Source: Phlyctochytrium arcticum
Taxonomy: Eukaryota; Chytridiomycota; Chytridiomycetes; Chytridiales; Chytridiaceae
Assembly: GCA_025602905.1 (NCBI GenBank)
Contig: JAHLKI010000018.1
Location: 248,001 to 312,000 of the forward strand
DNA: 64,000 nucleotides
Reading direction: 5' to 3'
Part shown: positions 25,832 through 38,580 of the stretch, piece by piece
How positions within the stretch are numbered: the first letter of the stretch is position 1
Layout of the letters: the number at the start of each line of letters is the position of its first letter
Translations under genes and position numbers: made by a program
Notes under the pieces: generated by a model
Seen by the model: the letters and a program-made list of their open reading frames with translations, nothing else
What the model was told of the DNA's origin: nothing
The model's database searches: none

Positions 25832-26130
25832 GCCGGCAGGATTCCCATCTCGCTTAATCTTCATTCTGAGTTGTCTACTAACTCTGCGGTTCTTTAATGC
25901 TGCAAGTCTGTGTGATGGCCCCCTTCGGTGTATCTTGTAGCAGTAATAAATCACGTTGGATTGATGGCCATGAGACTAGTACAATAGTTTCCTCTCATTT
26001 TTGGTTTCTCCAATAGTTAATTTGCATGCGGATAGAATTGTATGAGTGACATCACTTCTCACGTGATGAGTTGTATCACCAGCTGATCCGGTCCAGACTA
26101 CAGGCGTTGAGTTGGTCCAGCTGGGCACCA

Positions 26131-27569
26131 ATGCAAGGCATCAACACACCGAAAGAGCAGCCGATCGAAGATGAGGAATTGGAGTCATTTCGTTTGCAGT
26201 GGCTTGAAGAAGTATCCCACAAGCTCAACGCCCCGAAAAGCTTAACTGAAGAGAAATCCCAAATCATCAATGCGCCGGCTGAACTTTCACCAACAGTCCA
26301 CGTTCCGGTTAGTCTCCCGCCCAGCCTAAGCGATGCTGCGTATCCACGACAAAGCCCTCAACAAAGCGATGCAAAGAGCGGGTACCTTGTGCGCTTGAAG
26401 GCAGAAGACCCGGGCTTGGAGGCATATGTACGAGGAAGTCAACATGAAAGGTATTACATGGGAACTGGTTGTTTAGCAAATACGCTCATTGACTTGTGAC
26501 TTGTCTGATGTTTAGAATGGGAAATCTTTCTGGAGCCATATCATCATACAGGGAGGCACTTAAAATTGACCCTACCGTTGAGGAGCGCTTCCGGAAAATT
26601 GTCCTTCAGCCATCGCATCCCCTTCACCAGAGGGAGAATGAGCTGGATCCGAATCTAGCATTTTACACCTACTATAATTTCGGGGAGGCCAAGTCCACAG
26701 CGGCCACTCAAAACATGGAGACTCTTATTACAGATCTCGCCGCAGTGAACCTGGAACTCAAGCCGATGTATCCAACTCGAAGCACAGTGTTCCTGCGGTT
26801 TCCCGGGGAATTGGTGTCGCTGACGGTGAAATGGGCGTTCTTGCTTTTGGGACACGAAGCAATCTACAATTTATCCCTTGTTTGTCAAAGAATGCTTCGT
26901 ACTTGCCGGGAGCCATCAGTATGGCGCAGCGCATGCCTGGCTGCTCTGAAACCTGAAGTAGGGTCTGCTTCGCTCGAGGAGGAGCTGCCTTTATATCAGG
27001 ACAGCTGGTTTGGGATGTGGCTCGACCACCCGCGCATCCGTCGCGATGGTGTATACATATCACGCGTCAATTACGTGCGTACTGGGGAGGCGCAATCATC
27101 CTGGTACGCTCCAGTACATGTTGTCACGTATTACCGATATTTGCGATTTTTTGCAGACGAGCTGTACATGTGGACAACTACGATGGAACCTGCACTAGCC
27201 GTGAGGCATCTTTCAGGTCAAAGCGTTATAAAGCAGAAGGGGGTGATGCGGGGAACCTTCGAAATTTCATACTCAACAGTGACCATATGTATGAGGCCCG
27301 TGGATCGTCCTTCTATTTCATTTACGGGCATTCTCACCCTCAGCAGTACACATCGGGGACGGCAGAATAAACTTAGTTGGAGTAAGTCCTTTGGTCACTT
27401 TTGCACTAAATTATGCCGGCGCAAATTTTGATTCGTCGTTATATTTGTAGAAGCTTACTGGCAGGAGAAGAACCAGACCCCATCATATAGGTCGGAGATA
27501 CCCGTTAGAACCTTGCGACCATTTTATTTTTCCAAAGTCAAATCGTTCCCAGCATCAATAATGACCTAA
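26131..27569 (+). CDS. FBXO9: F-box protein of the FBXO9/Hrt3/Pof7 family
   Basis: This is a substrate receptor for an SCF ubiquitin ligase. It starts MQGINTPKEQPIEDEELESF. A short TPR-like helix pair follows (MGNLSGAISSYREALKIDP, after an intron near 26,451-26,514). Then come the degenerate F-box (GELVSLTVKWAFLLLGHEAI, LVCQRMLRTCREPSVWRSAC) and the family-specific C-terminal region RRDGVYISRVNYVRTG, YYRYLRFFADE, GVMRGTFEISYS. A last intron (about 27,382-27,450) leads to FYFSKVKSFPASIMT. A few stretches between about 27,160 and 27,300 may contain one more boundary. The stop at 27,567-27,569 is only six bases from the REV3 stop on the other strand. Confidence 0.87.
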
Positions 27570-27575
27570 TCCTCC

Positions 27576-30500
27576 TTACATCTGCTGGGATCGGAGTTTG
27601 GAAAGTACCCGCAAGTATTTTGTTGAAACTCTTACAGCATTACGCGCCTTTCTTCTCTCGTAGTAGACTGGGCAATCCAGCGAACCGCATGTGTTATCGC
27701 CGTCAATCGGCGAATTATGCCCAGTACAAGAGCGGCAAACCAGTTGCAGCTCATTGTGACGTTTCTCCTTCCTGTGTAAGCGTTGCACAGCCACTGCAGC
27801 TGAAATTTGTCCCTTGGTCAGGCAGTCGGAACAAATTGCTGAAAAGTACGGATGTCACATATAACTCATTATTGAAACTTGTGAGAAACCCAATCACCCA
27901 CCATCGGAGGAGAGTTCGTGACATATTGAGCAATGTCGCGCAGTGTAGAACTGATCAATAGTCCGATCAAAGGCAGGACCTGTCTGCAGCTGTTCAGGAC
28001 CTTGCGAAGGCGAAAATTCTAGAACTCGTTGTAATTTCGGAAGTTCAAGAAACCAGTTCTCGACATCTGCAAATCATATCAAGAATTTGTGGGTAAGAAG
28101 TGCTGATATGACAGGCGAACCTGCACCCACGAGAGTGAATATTCTGGACAGGGGTGGGATGATCTGTTTTGTAATATAATAAATTCCATGAAGTTGGAGC
28201 GTTCTGCAACAATGTCAGCAAATGCCAATCAATCACAATCGCATATATCTGATATACGTACGGGTTTGCTATAAGATCCTGAGGGGATACAACAGAGTCG
28301 ACCAACCGATACCCCGGTCCGGTATTGTAGACCACCACGAACGGAACGCGTTCTCCATATTGCGGTTCTGCTCTCTCATCCTTCGCCATTTTTCGTACGC
28401 TGACTACTGCTCCTGGAGGAAGCGACCCACGTGCACTACCGCGAGATATAAATCAGTGGGAAATGGGCGGAAGCATGGTAAGAATCTGGTACCTGTAAGT
28501 GCCAAGCTTGACCTCTTTAGATATGATGAAATCTTGAATAGATACTCTACCGGAGAGTATTTTGGACCACTGGCGGTGCAAGTAGCGTTTCACCTCTGAT
28601 AAGTCTTGTGTTCTAAAAAGAATTCTGTAATTTTGTTAGAGACCTCGAAATATATTCCCAATATGTGGTAACGGTACTTAAGACATTGTTCCATTGTTTT
28701 CGCAACAGCTGCACAGCCGTCTCTCCTGACGGTCTCGATCCCTTTCGCATCGAAAGATGGTACTTTATCTTCCAAACTTTCGTACTTGAATCCAACGTAA
28801 CGTTTTTTGGCTAAAAGGATACATGGGTGGTATACCTTTAAGCAGAAAGGCGGGGGGACCCCCAACAAGTCAAACGCCTGGTGACTTGAAGAAACATGTC
28901 CTGCCCACCTTTTCAAACTTCAGGACCATCGGCCTTGGGTTCATACTTGTGATTTTATTGACAATAACTTGTCCGAGCGCAAATGCGTGCGCCTTTGTTG
29001 ATCCCGGTAAATTGACAAACAGTGAGTCTGTATCTCCGTATACTACGGCAGCTTGCCAATCTGGTGTATTATCAATGAGGGCAATTGCCTACAAAGCTAC
29101 TATTGAATTTCTGAGCGTAAATGACAGCAGCATCCAATGAAATACCCGTTCCAAGGTTGCGCGGCCCGTCTGAACTATAGCGTCGGCGATTTCCACACAA
29201 GGCATTCGACCTGAAAAACTGGCCCCCGTATATCCGTAGGTTACATTGGCGATAAATTTCAAGCCTAATTGTCGGGCTTCTAAGATCCTTAACAAGTGCT
29301 GAACAGAAGCGTAGGTAAGTTTTGAGTAAGCTTTGAGTCGAACGGACATACTATACACTCACCTTATCATTTTTATACAATTTCATGGATTGTTTGATCA
29401 TCACTCGAGTATCAAGAAGCTCAGCGAGCATGCGACTGACTGTTCCCTGTCTAATATGCGGTTTCACAAAGGCGAGTCCATTCGGTGAAACTGATGGAGA
29501 AGGAGTTAAACCGAAAAGAGCTCGAGAAGGCCTCTCAAAAGTGCAAGCATACTAAAGAAATCATCCTTGTCCAAAGCGGTGACTGTTGCAGGGACCCGAT
29601 AATCGTCCAGTATGCCCAATTTTTGCTCTCCTCCCATACTTTTTATTCGGCCCAAACACGTCGAATAGCTAGAAGCGCATCAGACTACGATCACCCCATT
29701 TCTCATCAGGATTGAATGTACCAGTAGTTATAAGCAATCATCAAGGATGGATAAAGTGACTGAAAATCCAGGACGAGTAGCGGACTGTTATAAAATCGCG
29801 ATAAGGGCTCCATGACTAAAGGGATGCATTCGCAAGCTCTTTGCGCAGCGACCTTCATCAATGCTTGTTAGACGTAGCACTTATTACAAGGCTCAGGCCA
29901 TACCTGTTTCCGACTGGGTGTTATCATTATAAAGTTCTCAGGCTTGGCGATGCGAGCCATGATCGCCTCCACTTTAAATTGGGAACCACGTGTAAGAATG
30001 GAGAAGAAATCAACCCCAAATACACGGGCAAACTCGCTACATCATGATTAACAGAAGCACCACAAACATCAGCAGCCGTATATTCACCTTGTGCGACTAA
30101 TGACACATGTTTCATCGAGAATGTCGAGTGTGAGTTGGACGCGCAAAAGATAGTATTTGAATGTTCTCCAGCGTAGTAATGGAATCTGGTCGTACCAAGC
30201 TGTTAATTGGGCATAACCGAATTTGGGAATACTAATTCCAATGTGTTAGCAATCCCGGCGCAACCTAGGAAAACATGGCTTTAATACCGTTCATGCAAAA
30301 TATGATAAGCAACATTTTCCAGGGTGTACGATGTTAGATTCATCTCGGAACGCATGAGGCGCCACACGTTGAGAAAGATGCGCCCGGTGCAATGCAGGTA
30401 AGATTGCTGCTGGAACCCCCATGCGTCATCCTCCCTTCCAAATTTAGTGTTCGCGTCGATGGCGGTAACTCGAGAAACTTCGGCACAGATGTCGATATCT

Positions 30501-33500
30501 ATATGATGATTAGAAGCGAATCACTTTTCTGATCGACGCGACCTAACCGAAAGTCTTCCCACGCTCTACAAGGTAGCCCCAGGAATTGGAATGTATCTCG
30601 TAGCCTGTGAGTACATCAGGATCGAAAGAACGAACTCTATCTACAAATGCTCCGACTAGAGTTTTTTCGTCGGCAAATGTTTCCGCGGAAAACCCTAGAT
30701 TTTTTTCATTAACGTAACTCGAAAATTACATGACACGTACCAGCTACACCGTTCCTGGAAAGAGGAACATCATCATCTATCGTCATTAACCCCACGTGAT
30801 ACCTGTCGTACATTAGAAAATGCGCTGGAAGGTGGGGTCCTCACTTACCCTAGCTTTCGACCATTGGTCAGATGTCTGACCGGATCATCGCTTTGCAGGC
30901 AATAAAAGATGGAACAGATTTGATCGGTATTAGGATTAGGAACTAAATCACTACGTGACCGAGCTATATACATCTCATCAGCACCCTATCACAATCACGA
31001 CGAAAGATCTCACCAAAGAGCTCCATGCTTAGTATAGACATATCGGCATGGTTCTGGACCGATTCCGTTGTTTGTACTTGACTGAATTTGAAGCCGTATT
31101 TGTTCTTTTGCGTTGGGATCTCCATCTACGAAGATTAGGAGAGCGCTATCACAATCCAGTGCAGTGATGGTACCTGTGACATCTCTTTCGCTTTCAGCTC
31201 GCGATGCGCTGTCGCAACAAAATTAGTTCCAATAGAATCCGAATTTCGGCACGCTCTGCAGCCACCCACCCTTTTCATCGTTATTAGTCGATTCCGCTTG
31301 TTTCAAACTTGATAGCCAACCCACCGCAATCATGGCTGATGGTGGAGTGGTGACTGGCGTCCATACAAACCGTTTGTGATCAATCCAATGCCTGTAGGCA
31401 AAGTTAGGAACTGCGCGTAAGCTGGACAGATTTCTTTCTTACATGGGAGTATCTTCATTGTAATCGGGTATTGTGGGAACTGTGGCAAATTCTGGTAAGT
31501 TCTCGGGGCATTTTACTTCGAACCTAAACTCTTTTCCAGCGAATGTTTTCATTCTTGGCGGTACATCGCGGTCGTCGCTAAAGTACGGGGTAGTGTAGAT
31601 GGCAGCTGGGATGTGATTTTTGTGTTGGCTTTGCAGGAGGTTCTCGTATATGGGTGGTGGGGCGGCAAAACGATAAACCTTTGTTTTCGTGCGAGAGAGG
31701 ATGTCAGTATTCGCATTGGATGAAAGTAAGCTAGCCATATCACGCGTGCAGTGATTCGCAAGAGGCGCAAGATTGGGAATAGCCCTGGTACACGGTGGTT
31801 CAAAGATCATTGCCGACGGGCACTGATATGAGTGTTCCACAACAGGTATGGTTGCGGAACTATTTGCGGGAACGGCAGTATGTGATGAATTACTGCTGAC
31901 TTTCGATGGGTCAGGCGTCGTGTGTCTGTCGATCGGTAGTCTTTTGGTATGATCCCTCTCTTGTAACGTCAAGTTTGGATTATTTAGACCGTCATGAAAA
32001 TTCATTATGCCGGTCAGCTGTCCTTCCTGCATCGAATACCTTTCTTCGGGAATTGATTGACTGGCAGGAAGGTTTCCAACTTCAAGGCAGTTCGGCAACA
32101 TGTGGGAATGACGTGAACCAGGTTCACTCGGATTCGCGGTTGGCGAAGATGGCAATGGTGGATCAAAAAAGAAAGCTGGCCGTTCGTTGAGCTGATCAGC
32201 CATTGAGCTTATTGGGGACCACATGTCCTGAATAGAGGACGTAAAATTGGATTGACCGATCTGCGGCCGGGGACTGTGTCGCGTGTCTTCCAGATCATTG
32301 CAATTGGGTATTTTTCCTGCTGAGATAGATTCCGTGCGCGAGAGCTGTGCTTCTGATTTTCCGCGCTCCGCCTCTGGGGGAAGGTCTTTTACCAAAGGGA
32401 ACCGACTCCGATCTGGTCTGCGAACCCGGTACATGCTCCTTCTCTTGTGTCCTGCACACTTCTTGATTGATATAGGAACTTCAATGCATTCAAAGGACCC
32501 AGTAGGGCGTGCGCCCCTCTGTGATGGAAGCGACCGAAAATGGTTGTCCCCAAATGGTGTCTTTTGCTTCGATCCTCCTATCGCCAATGAGCCATGCATT
32601 TCAGCTACATGCCGCTTTCTTTCAAGTGAACGCGAAGCTGTGTCTTCTTCGGTTCGAGCGGTGAATATCGGCGCAATTGAAAATAAGGGGGGGTCATTTT
32701 TATGGGGTGTATCCTCGCTGTGCACAAGTGAATGGCACGATAATGTTCCGCGCTCGGTGTCAATTGCGACATTGTTTGTGGGATTTATAGACCGATCATT
32801 CACCTCATAACCATCTCGAGTTGTGAGAGCAGCCCCTAGACTATCACACGTCCGATGTGCGGTATTGTCCAATTCCCTTGTTTCGTGCACTTCAGAATCT
32901 GCCATCCACGCCAAAATATCCACGCTCTCGCACATCTCAGATGCTGATGTCTCGGTACGAATCTTCTTGGTTTTAGCCAACACTTTCATATTTCGATGTG
33001 TAGAATCATACCTGTTCAGACATAAGGCCTTGAGTCAATTTCGAAAGGTCAATAAAATCACGCAAATTTAGTTCGGATCTTTTGTTCGGTCCCTCGAACT
33101 GTGCGGTGCTTAACATGGGAGAGCCTATCGCTTGATACGCCGTGGGAACCTCTTGAAGCCATGCAGGACCAAATTCTTTCGTTTTTGGTCCTTTCTCTCC
33201 GCTCAAAATGCAGGTTAGTTGTTCCCGAATGAGAGGTTCATTAGACCAGGGAACATGGGATGATCGATCATTAGCGAAAGAGGGTTTCGCGGACAACGGA
33301 AGAGAGCACTTTGTGGCCTCGCGACGCTGCCTCTCCTCTTCCCACATCGCCCGAAGTGAAGGGATCAATTTGGTATCGTTTTCCATAACTGCAGATGGAC
33401 GACCGTTAGCGAAAGGCTGACCGCGTCGTTCAGAAATTAGAGCCCTATTTTGAATTTCGCTGCTCCAAGTATCAATCTCCAGCTCACAGAAGCTCTGGCG

Positions 33501-34434
33501 GACAACATTAGTTGAAGCATCCCATCTCTTTTGAGGATTGATGGAAGCTTCGGCCACATAGTTTCGTGCGCCATCATGTGCAGCTTGCGCTCGGTTAACA
33601 GCTGATCAAAGTCTCAATAAAGCTATGTGCGAGCAGACCCCATCACCCACCTAACACAGGGAAGCGAAATCTCCCATCAACGAGGTGCATGAAGTCCATT
33701 CCATATAGATTGTAATCAATGAAAAACTGGTGAATATAGGGGATGTGGGCTTCAAACGGTTGAAATGCCAAGCCCATTATTACGCCTTCTTCTAAAATGG
33801 ATATGATTTTGTTCGCCAATTTGGGATAGAGTGTAAGTAGAGCGAGTTAAAGAATCAACAAAATGAAGTGGTAACGATATGATGCAGAAAGGATATAAGT
33901 TGATCTTGAGGAATGGTTCATGGGTAGCATGGAATCCGTAAAATGGGATCCCTCTGACTAGCTGAATAGAGAAAATGTATTCTTTCCGCAGGCTGTCTTT
34001 TTCGGGATGTCCGAAAGACATTGAAATTGCACTGTTTAAGCTCAAACCCAGTCTTCTGATGTAGTCTCGTGCTGGTACCGAAATTAGCACACTCCTCCCA
34101 GCTGAGGAAGAGTTCTTACCATTGCGAAGATCTGGCGGACCACAGTACTTTATGTAGAAATATGGATATGCCTGATGACCGCGATATGTGACCAAGGACA
34201 ATGCAACGGTGCGATCTAGGACTAACTGACCTTATGAACATGGACGCATGTCTTCTGCCCGTGCTTTGTCACCCCAAAAAACCTCAAGATAGGAACTTTG
34301 AACGGGCTCGTTAACGGCCCGGAAAACTGCGTAACCGCATCGTCCATTAGAGGATTGGGAGTGGCCAAATAATAGTCCACCGTTATAATGCGCACTGAGA
34401 GGAGTGCATCCTGCGTCGAGTCGCATTTGTCCAT
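27576..34434 (-). CDS. REV3: DNA polymerase zeta catalytic subunit
   Basis: REV3 is a B-family polymerase for translesion synthesis. The N-terminal domain reads LSVRIITVDYYLATP, PILRFFGVTKHGQKTCVHVH and YPYFYIKY. A large poorly conserved, serine-rich exon spans 31,439-32,989. The exonuclease-like domain follows. Next is motif A, LVLDFQSLYPS (near 29,790). The fingers motif is LGLKFIANVTYGYTGASFSG (near 29,250). Motif C is YGDTDSLFV (near 29,025). The C-terminus carries both metal-binding clusters: CysA as CSICHELSSD-AICSDC, joined across an intron, and CysB as CRSC...CGSLDCPVYYERR. CysB is the Fe-S site family members use to hold the Pol31/Pol32 subunits. Many short introns are present in the catalytic half. 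Start ATG is at 34,434 (MDKCDSTQDA). Confidence 0.93.
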
Positions 34435-34690
34435 TATGGCAGCAGGTCTGCAACATTGCAAATAACCCTGTCGAGTCAGCTCTCTTTGCAATCTTCAAGG
34501 TTGACGCAGAGTTTGACGATTGGAAAGAGATCAGCCCGGAGATCCTTCTAAAACTCAGGCCAATACTCGAGTCAACCGAGTCAACATTCTGTGTCGCCGG
34601 TGTCGTGACCTCCGTGACCTAAACGCCGAAACGTTTCGCATTATTGCCTGCCGGTAGAACCGGGTAGAGTGGATTGAGTGAAGGGACAAC

Positions 34691-35475
34691 ATGACCCGCT
34701 CCCCCACGCCGGGAGAGCTCCCTACTAGCACTCCAACTCCTACGAATATCAGTGAAAGCACTCCCCTCCTTCCGCCGCACTCCCACCTCACACCACCGCG
34801 CCGAGCCCATATGTCAGTGTTCTACTCTCCCGGACCACATACTCAACCGCACTCACCGCCGCCAGACTTTGCAGAGGCGGACGATGAAAATACTCCTCTG
34901 ATCTATGCTGTTCCATCCACCGCTCACCATGAAGCATACCTTCAAGCATACGTCGACGACGACCCCCCGCCCTACTACGAACCCATCGATCGTCGGGACT
35001 CCCTCCCAACCTATATGGAAATCGTGCCCACCGAGACAGGTAGGTTCCTTGGTTTTGTTTATCTCTAGGTATGATATTCATTTGTTTATGTATTGCCTCC
35101 TACTACGCAGACCAAAGCGAGACTGAGGATGATGACTGGTTGGAGCGATGGGGAGGATATATCTTTTCTGCATTTTTCATTCTGATGTTTGCGGGCGCCA
35201 CGCTTGTAGCTTTACTCCCGCTCGGATCCTCGGAACCGTTTGATCCGCCTCTACCAGTTGCACGAGACGTCCCTATATCCTTCACCCACCAGCAACAACC
35301 CATCCCTTCTTCATCTCAAACACGAATACCACGTCACCAAACAGCCCAGGAGCATCTAACTCGTACGAACATGTATGGGCCCAGGTTTGCAGCTCAGCGG
35401 TACCCGCGGTATACTCACAAGTCTGGCCCGTACATACCACCACCCAAAAACTGGAAGGATGCTATATCACAATGA
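34691..35475 (+). CDS. single-pass membrane protein with PPxY-like motifs
   Basis: I do not recognise a family. Two exons (34,691-35,039 and 35,111-35,475) encode about 237 residues. The N-terminal 120 residues are proline-, serine- and threonine-rich. They hold two acidic dileucine-like or PLI motifs (ESTPLLPP, DENTPLIY) and adjacent DPPPYYEP and DSLPTYMEI motifs, which fit the PPxY/LPxY ligands of WW-domain ubiquitin ligases of the Rsp5/NEDD4 type. After an acidic SETEDDDW stretch there is one clear membrane segment (IFSAFFILMFAGATLVALLP). The tail is short, polar and basic, ending NWKDAISQ. No signal peptide is seen. The tail-side and N-side motifs suggest an endosomal or vacuolar adaptor; this is inference. 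It is divergent from REV3. Confidence 0.7.
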
Positions 35476-36502
35476 ATGTGGACTCTTCCTTTTTTTCATC
35501 TTACCTAAAACTTTCGGTATGAACGTATGGTTTTTTCCGATTGCAATTCTAGTGTACATATTCCCATCCCAGTTTACAAAGAGAAATACACTGCCATATA
35601 CAACAACAACAACAAGTCCCAGCCTATGATCATACCGTCCGATCTACTTGGTACGTCGTTGGCTGCCATGTCTTCGTGGGCGATTGTGGGAATGTAAAAG
35701 GAGAGCCTTGGCTCCCACTGCAGTATTTAGTGTGCAGGTTGACGTGAGTAGCCTTGCTCACTCAAAGATTGACCTCTTTATTGGCGGCTCATTTTTGGGG
35801 CTACATGACCCCGGCAGTGTCGGCCCACAACTCAGCTAAGGGAAGGAGGCTTTCCTTGCCCCTGTCGATGTTCGTAGCGGCATATGTGGATACCAGATCC
35901 GTGCAGCAGACGTTGGCCGGGCAGGCGGCCGGGGATATGTGGTGGGGAGAGAAATTTGGGCAAAGACGTGTGAAAGCGGAAAACATCTGCGAGGCAAAGG
36001 GGTGCATCTAGGCTCTAGTCACCATTGTACCAAAGTCGCTGTTGAATTCTCACGTTGCGCACGATGTTAATATCAGCCTTACTATGCACAAATCTGGGTG
36101 GGGGAATGGGTACTGCCGTTACCAAGGCAGGCCCGAGGGTTAGGTAAAAATGGCCTGGGATGGTAACCAGCAGACGGCCCTTCTATAGCTAAAAGCTATG
36201 AGCAGGTAAGGACGTGTGATGGTGCGATCTGCCGAGGGGGGGAAAAGGTCGATGCGCCCACTCGAGTCAATCCGACTCGTATAATTGAGCCCTCCCCAAT
36301 GCACGTTTAAAGAGACGCGTAACTTGTAGCCAAGTCAATGCGCAGCGCAAGCGGCTGGTCCTGTCCATTCACCCCGATTGTTTAAAGACCTTCAAAGTAG
36401 ATTGACGACACATGTTGATACATGCATGAAGTATGGAACGCCATCTCGTCCATCGTACTTGTTTTTTACTTTGTTTACGGATGTGTCGTGACATATCAAT
36501 AT
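35476..36502. other. intergenic region, no gene recognised
   Basis: About 1 kb lies between the convergent ends of the PPxY membrane protein gene and the F-box/LRR gene. The open frames have no homology that I recognise and no convincing splice signals. The stretch is richer in G and C than neighbouring intergenic DNA and contains small inverted repeats (for example around 36,184-36,204). I looked for tRNA B-boxes and spliceosomal or snoRNA motifs and found none that I can support. Confidence 0.4.
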
Positions 36503-38251
36503 TCAATCGTCACTTGCCATCTTCGCAACAGAGTCTAGCTTCTCTCCTCTCAGAATCTCTACCCACCAGGCATCTCTATGCCGAACCGGATGTATACCCA
36601 CCCGCTCTGGTACTGTTGCAAATACTTGACGTTCCGTAGTCGACCTGGCAATATCGTGCTCAGCAACAAAAGACAGATCCATCGCCACCCCTGGATTCGG
36701 ACTACAGATCATGGTCTGAGCTGGTCTAATATTGAATGCAGGTCGTACGTCGAGCTCCGGGTACCGGCCGCCTGTGACATGTAGTTCGGTAAGAGACCCG
36801 CTTTGAGAGGGCTGCAGAGCAAGTGCCACTGATTGTATTTCGGAGAAAGGGATTTGAGAGCAGTCGGTAAGGATGAGGACCGTGAGGGATGCGGCCCTCG
36901 GCAAATTTTTCCCGTCGGCCAGGACTCTGTCATCTGGCGGCACACCATGATGGTCGTATTCCAGTTCACCCTCCAGACCCTGGAGATCTTCAGCAGCAGC
37001 CGCCACCGCCAATGTGGCCTCCCCGACACGAGATTTACCCAAGACGCCCAAACTTGAAATGTTCTTACACCCCGTCAAGTCCAGGTGTCTCAAGCTCCTC
37101 CCCCACCTACTCAATGCGATCACGCGTAATGTCTTGTCAGTGACTGGCGGGCTCTGTCTCAATGATAAATATGAGAGTCGTTCGCAATGAGCGAAGAGGT
37201 ACTCCAGAGCCGCCTCAGAAATGAATGTGCCATTCATGAGTGACAGTTCGATAAGCTGAGGCCCAATATTTGTTGCGATGCTGCGTATTTGCGTGTCGGA
37301 AAGGTATTCTGCTCGGTGAATGTGGAGTCTGGTAACGTGAGAGAGAAGACCGATGGGGAAATTAACGAATGTATAGTTTGGAGAACCCTACCAAACAATT
37401 AGTTTTTCCCCTCGCCAAACGGGGAATATTGGAGATTCCTTCCTTACCCTTGGTGGAACGGGGATGCTAAACTCGAGAAAATTACCCTCGCGCTGCTCTG
37501 CAAATCTGCCCACAATCCCCAAAAATCCTGTCCGGGAGATCTTCCTACACCCAGGAAACCGCAACGTGTTCAAACGGACCGCCCTACTAACGAGTGCCAT
37601 CAATGCCGCCTCACTCACCCGACGACATTTTCCGACATCCAACTCAGATAATGAATGAGTTAATGAATTTGTTATAGCAACAAGTCCCGCCGACGAAACA
37701 AGTCCTAAATCTCGTAAAACCAGCCTTTCCAATATTCCAAATTCACCGCACAGTTCTGCAATGACTTGCACCCCCAAATCTGAGACGCGCCAGCACCGAG
37801 TCAGATCAAGGGATATGAGAGTCGTTGCTGTCGAAGCGACTATTTGCGCCAGCGCCGCATCACCCAGATTTGTCACATGCGCCAATGACAACGACGTTAT
37901 CGGCGGATGCGCATCGGCCATCAAGGCTAAATGCTTCGGTCCAATGAATACGTTCAATTTCGAACAGCTGCCCACGTCAAACACGCGCATATTCCCAAGT
38001 CCAGATTCTGAGATGCATCCTCTTGCGGTCGGTTTGGGAAGGCATCGACGCTGGAGACCTTGCCGATAACATGTTTCCAAGAATTTCACAAAGTTGTGAA
38101 GTGAACTGAACTGCGGAGAGTGCCAAAGCACGCTCACCGCCGGGAAGTACCAGTGTGAGCAGACTCGAGCACACGATTGGAGGGTATTTGAATTGACCTG
38201 CTGGAAAATCCTGATAAGAAGCTCGGAAGGGAGGCGGGGTGGTTGAGGCAT
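36503..38251 (-). CDS. F-box/leucine-rich-repeat protein
   Basis: A probable SCF substrate receptor of the FBXL/AMN1 type. ATG at 38,251 starts MPQPPRLPSELLIRIFQQVN, and the F-box continues SCARVCSHWYFPAVSVLWHS. Cysteine-containing LRRs follow: LISLDLTRCWRVSDLGVQVI, LSELDVGKCRRVSEAALMAL and LNTLRFPGCRKISRTGFLGI. One intron, about 37,383-37,446, joins SIPVPPR to a second exon reading LIELSLMNGTFISEAALEYL and LRHLDLTGCKNISSLGVLG. The C-terminal 120 residues are less repetitive. The substrate cannot be told from sequence. The gene lies downstream of, and on the same strand as, the GT14 gene. Confidence 0.85.
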
Positions 38252-38580
38252 GAGTAAATACAGGTTGCAGCGGTGCAGTGTCAAGACGTAAAAACGAGTT
38301 CGTGAATTTCGCTCGCGTAATAAAACCACCACTCGGCACCACATGTACATGTATAAAGATAAAAGACGGAAATTAAATGCACGGTACCAATCATGAACTT
38401 TCTACCTGGAAATTGTGTTTGGTAAACTTAATGGTGCAGGTGCACCTACGTGGTTTCACATATAGGATTGGTGTGTTCCTTGGAGGTTCACGCTTCTCGT
38501 CTGCGATCAGAACTGATCATAGATGACTAGATTTGGAGCCTTTCAATACATCGGCAACTGCTAGGTATATATAAGGGTTT
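38252..38580. other. intergenic, promoter of F-box/LRR gene
   Basis: About 330 bp between the GT14 stop and the F-box/LRR start on the same strand. AT-rich; no gene or clear motif seen. Confidence 0.4.

Noticed and set aside
34404..34622. Plus-strand frame reading DAEFDDWKEISPEILLK
   Set aside because: It overlaps the first exon of REV3 on the other strand and has no start or partner exon; left out, though a tiny peptide is not excluded.
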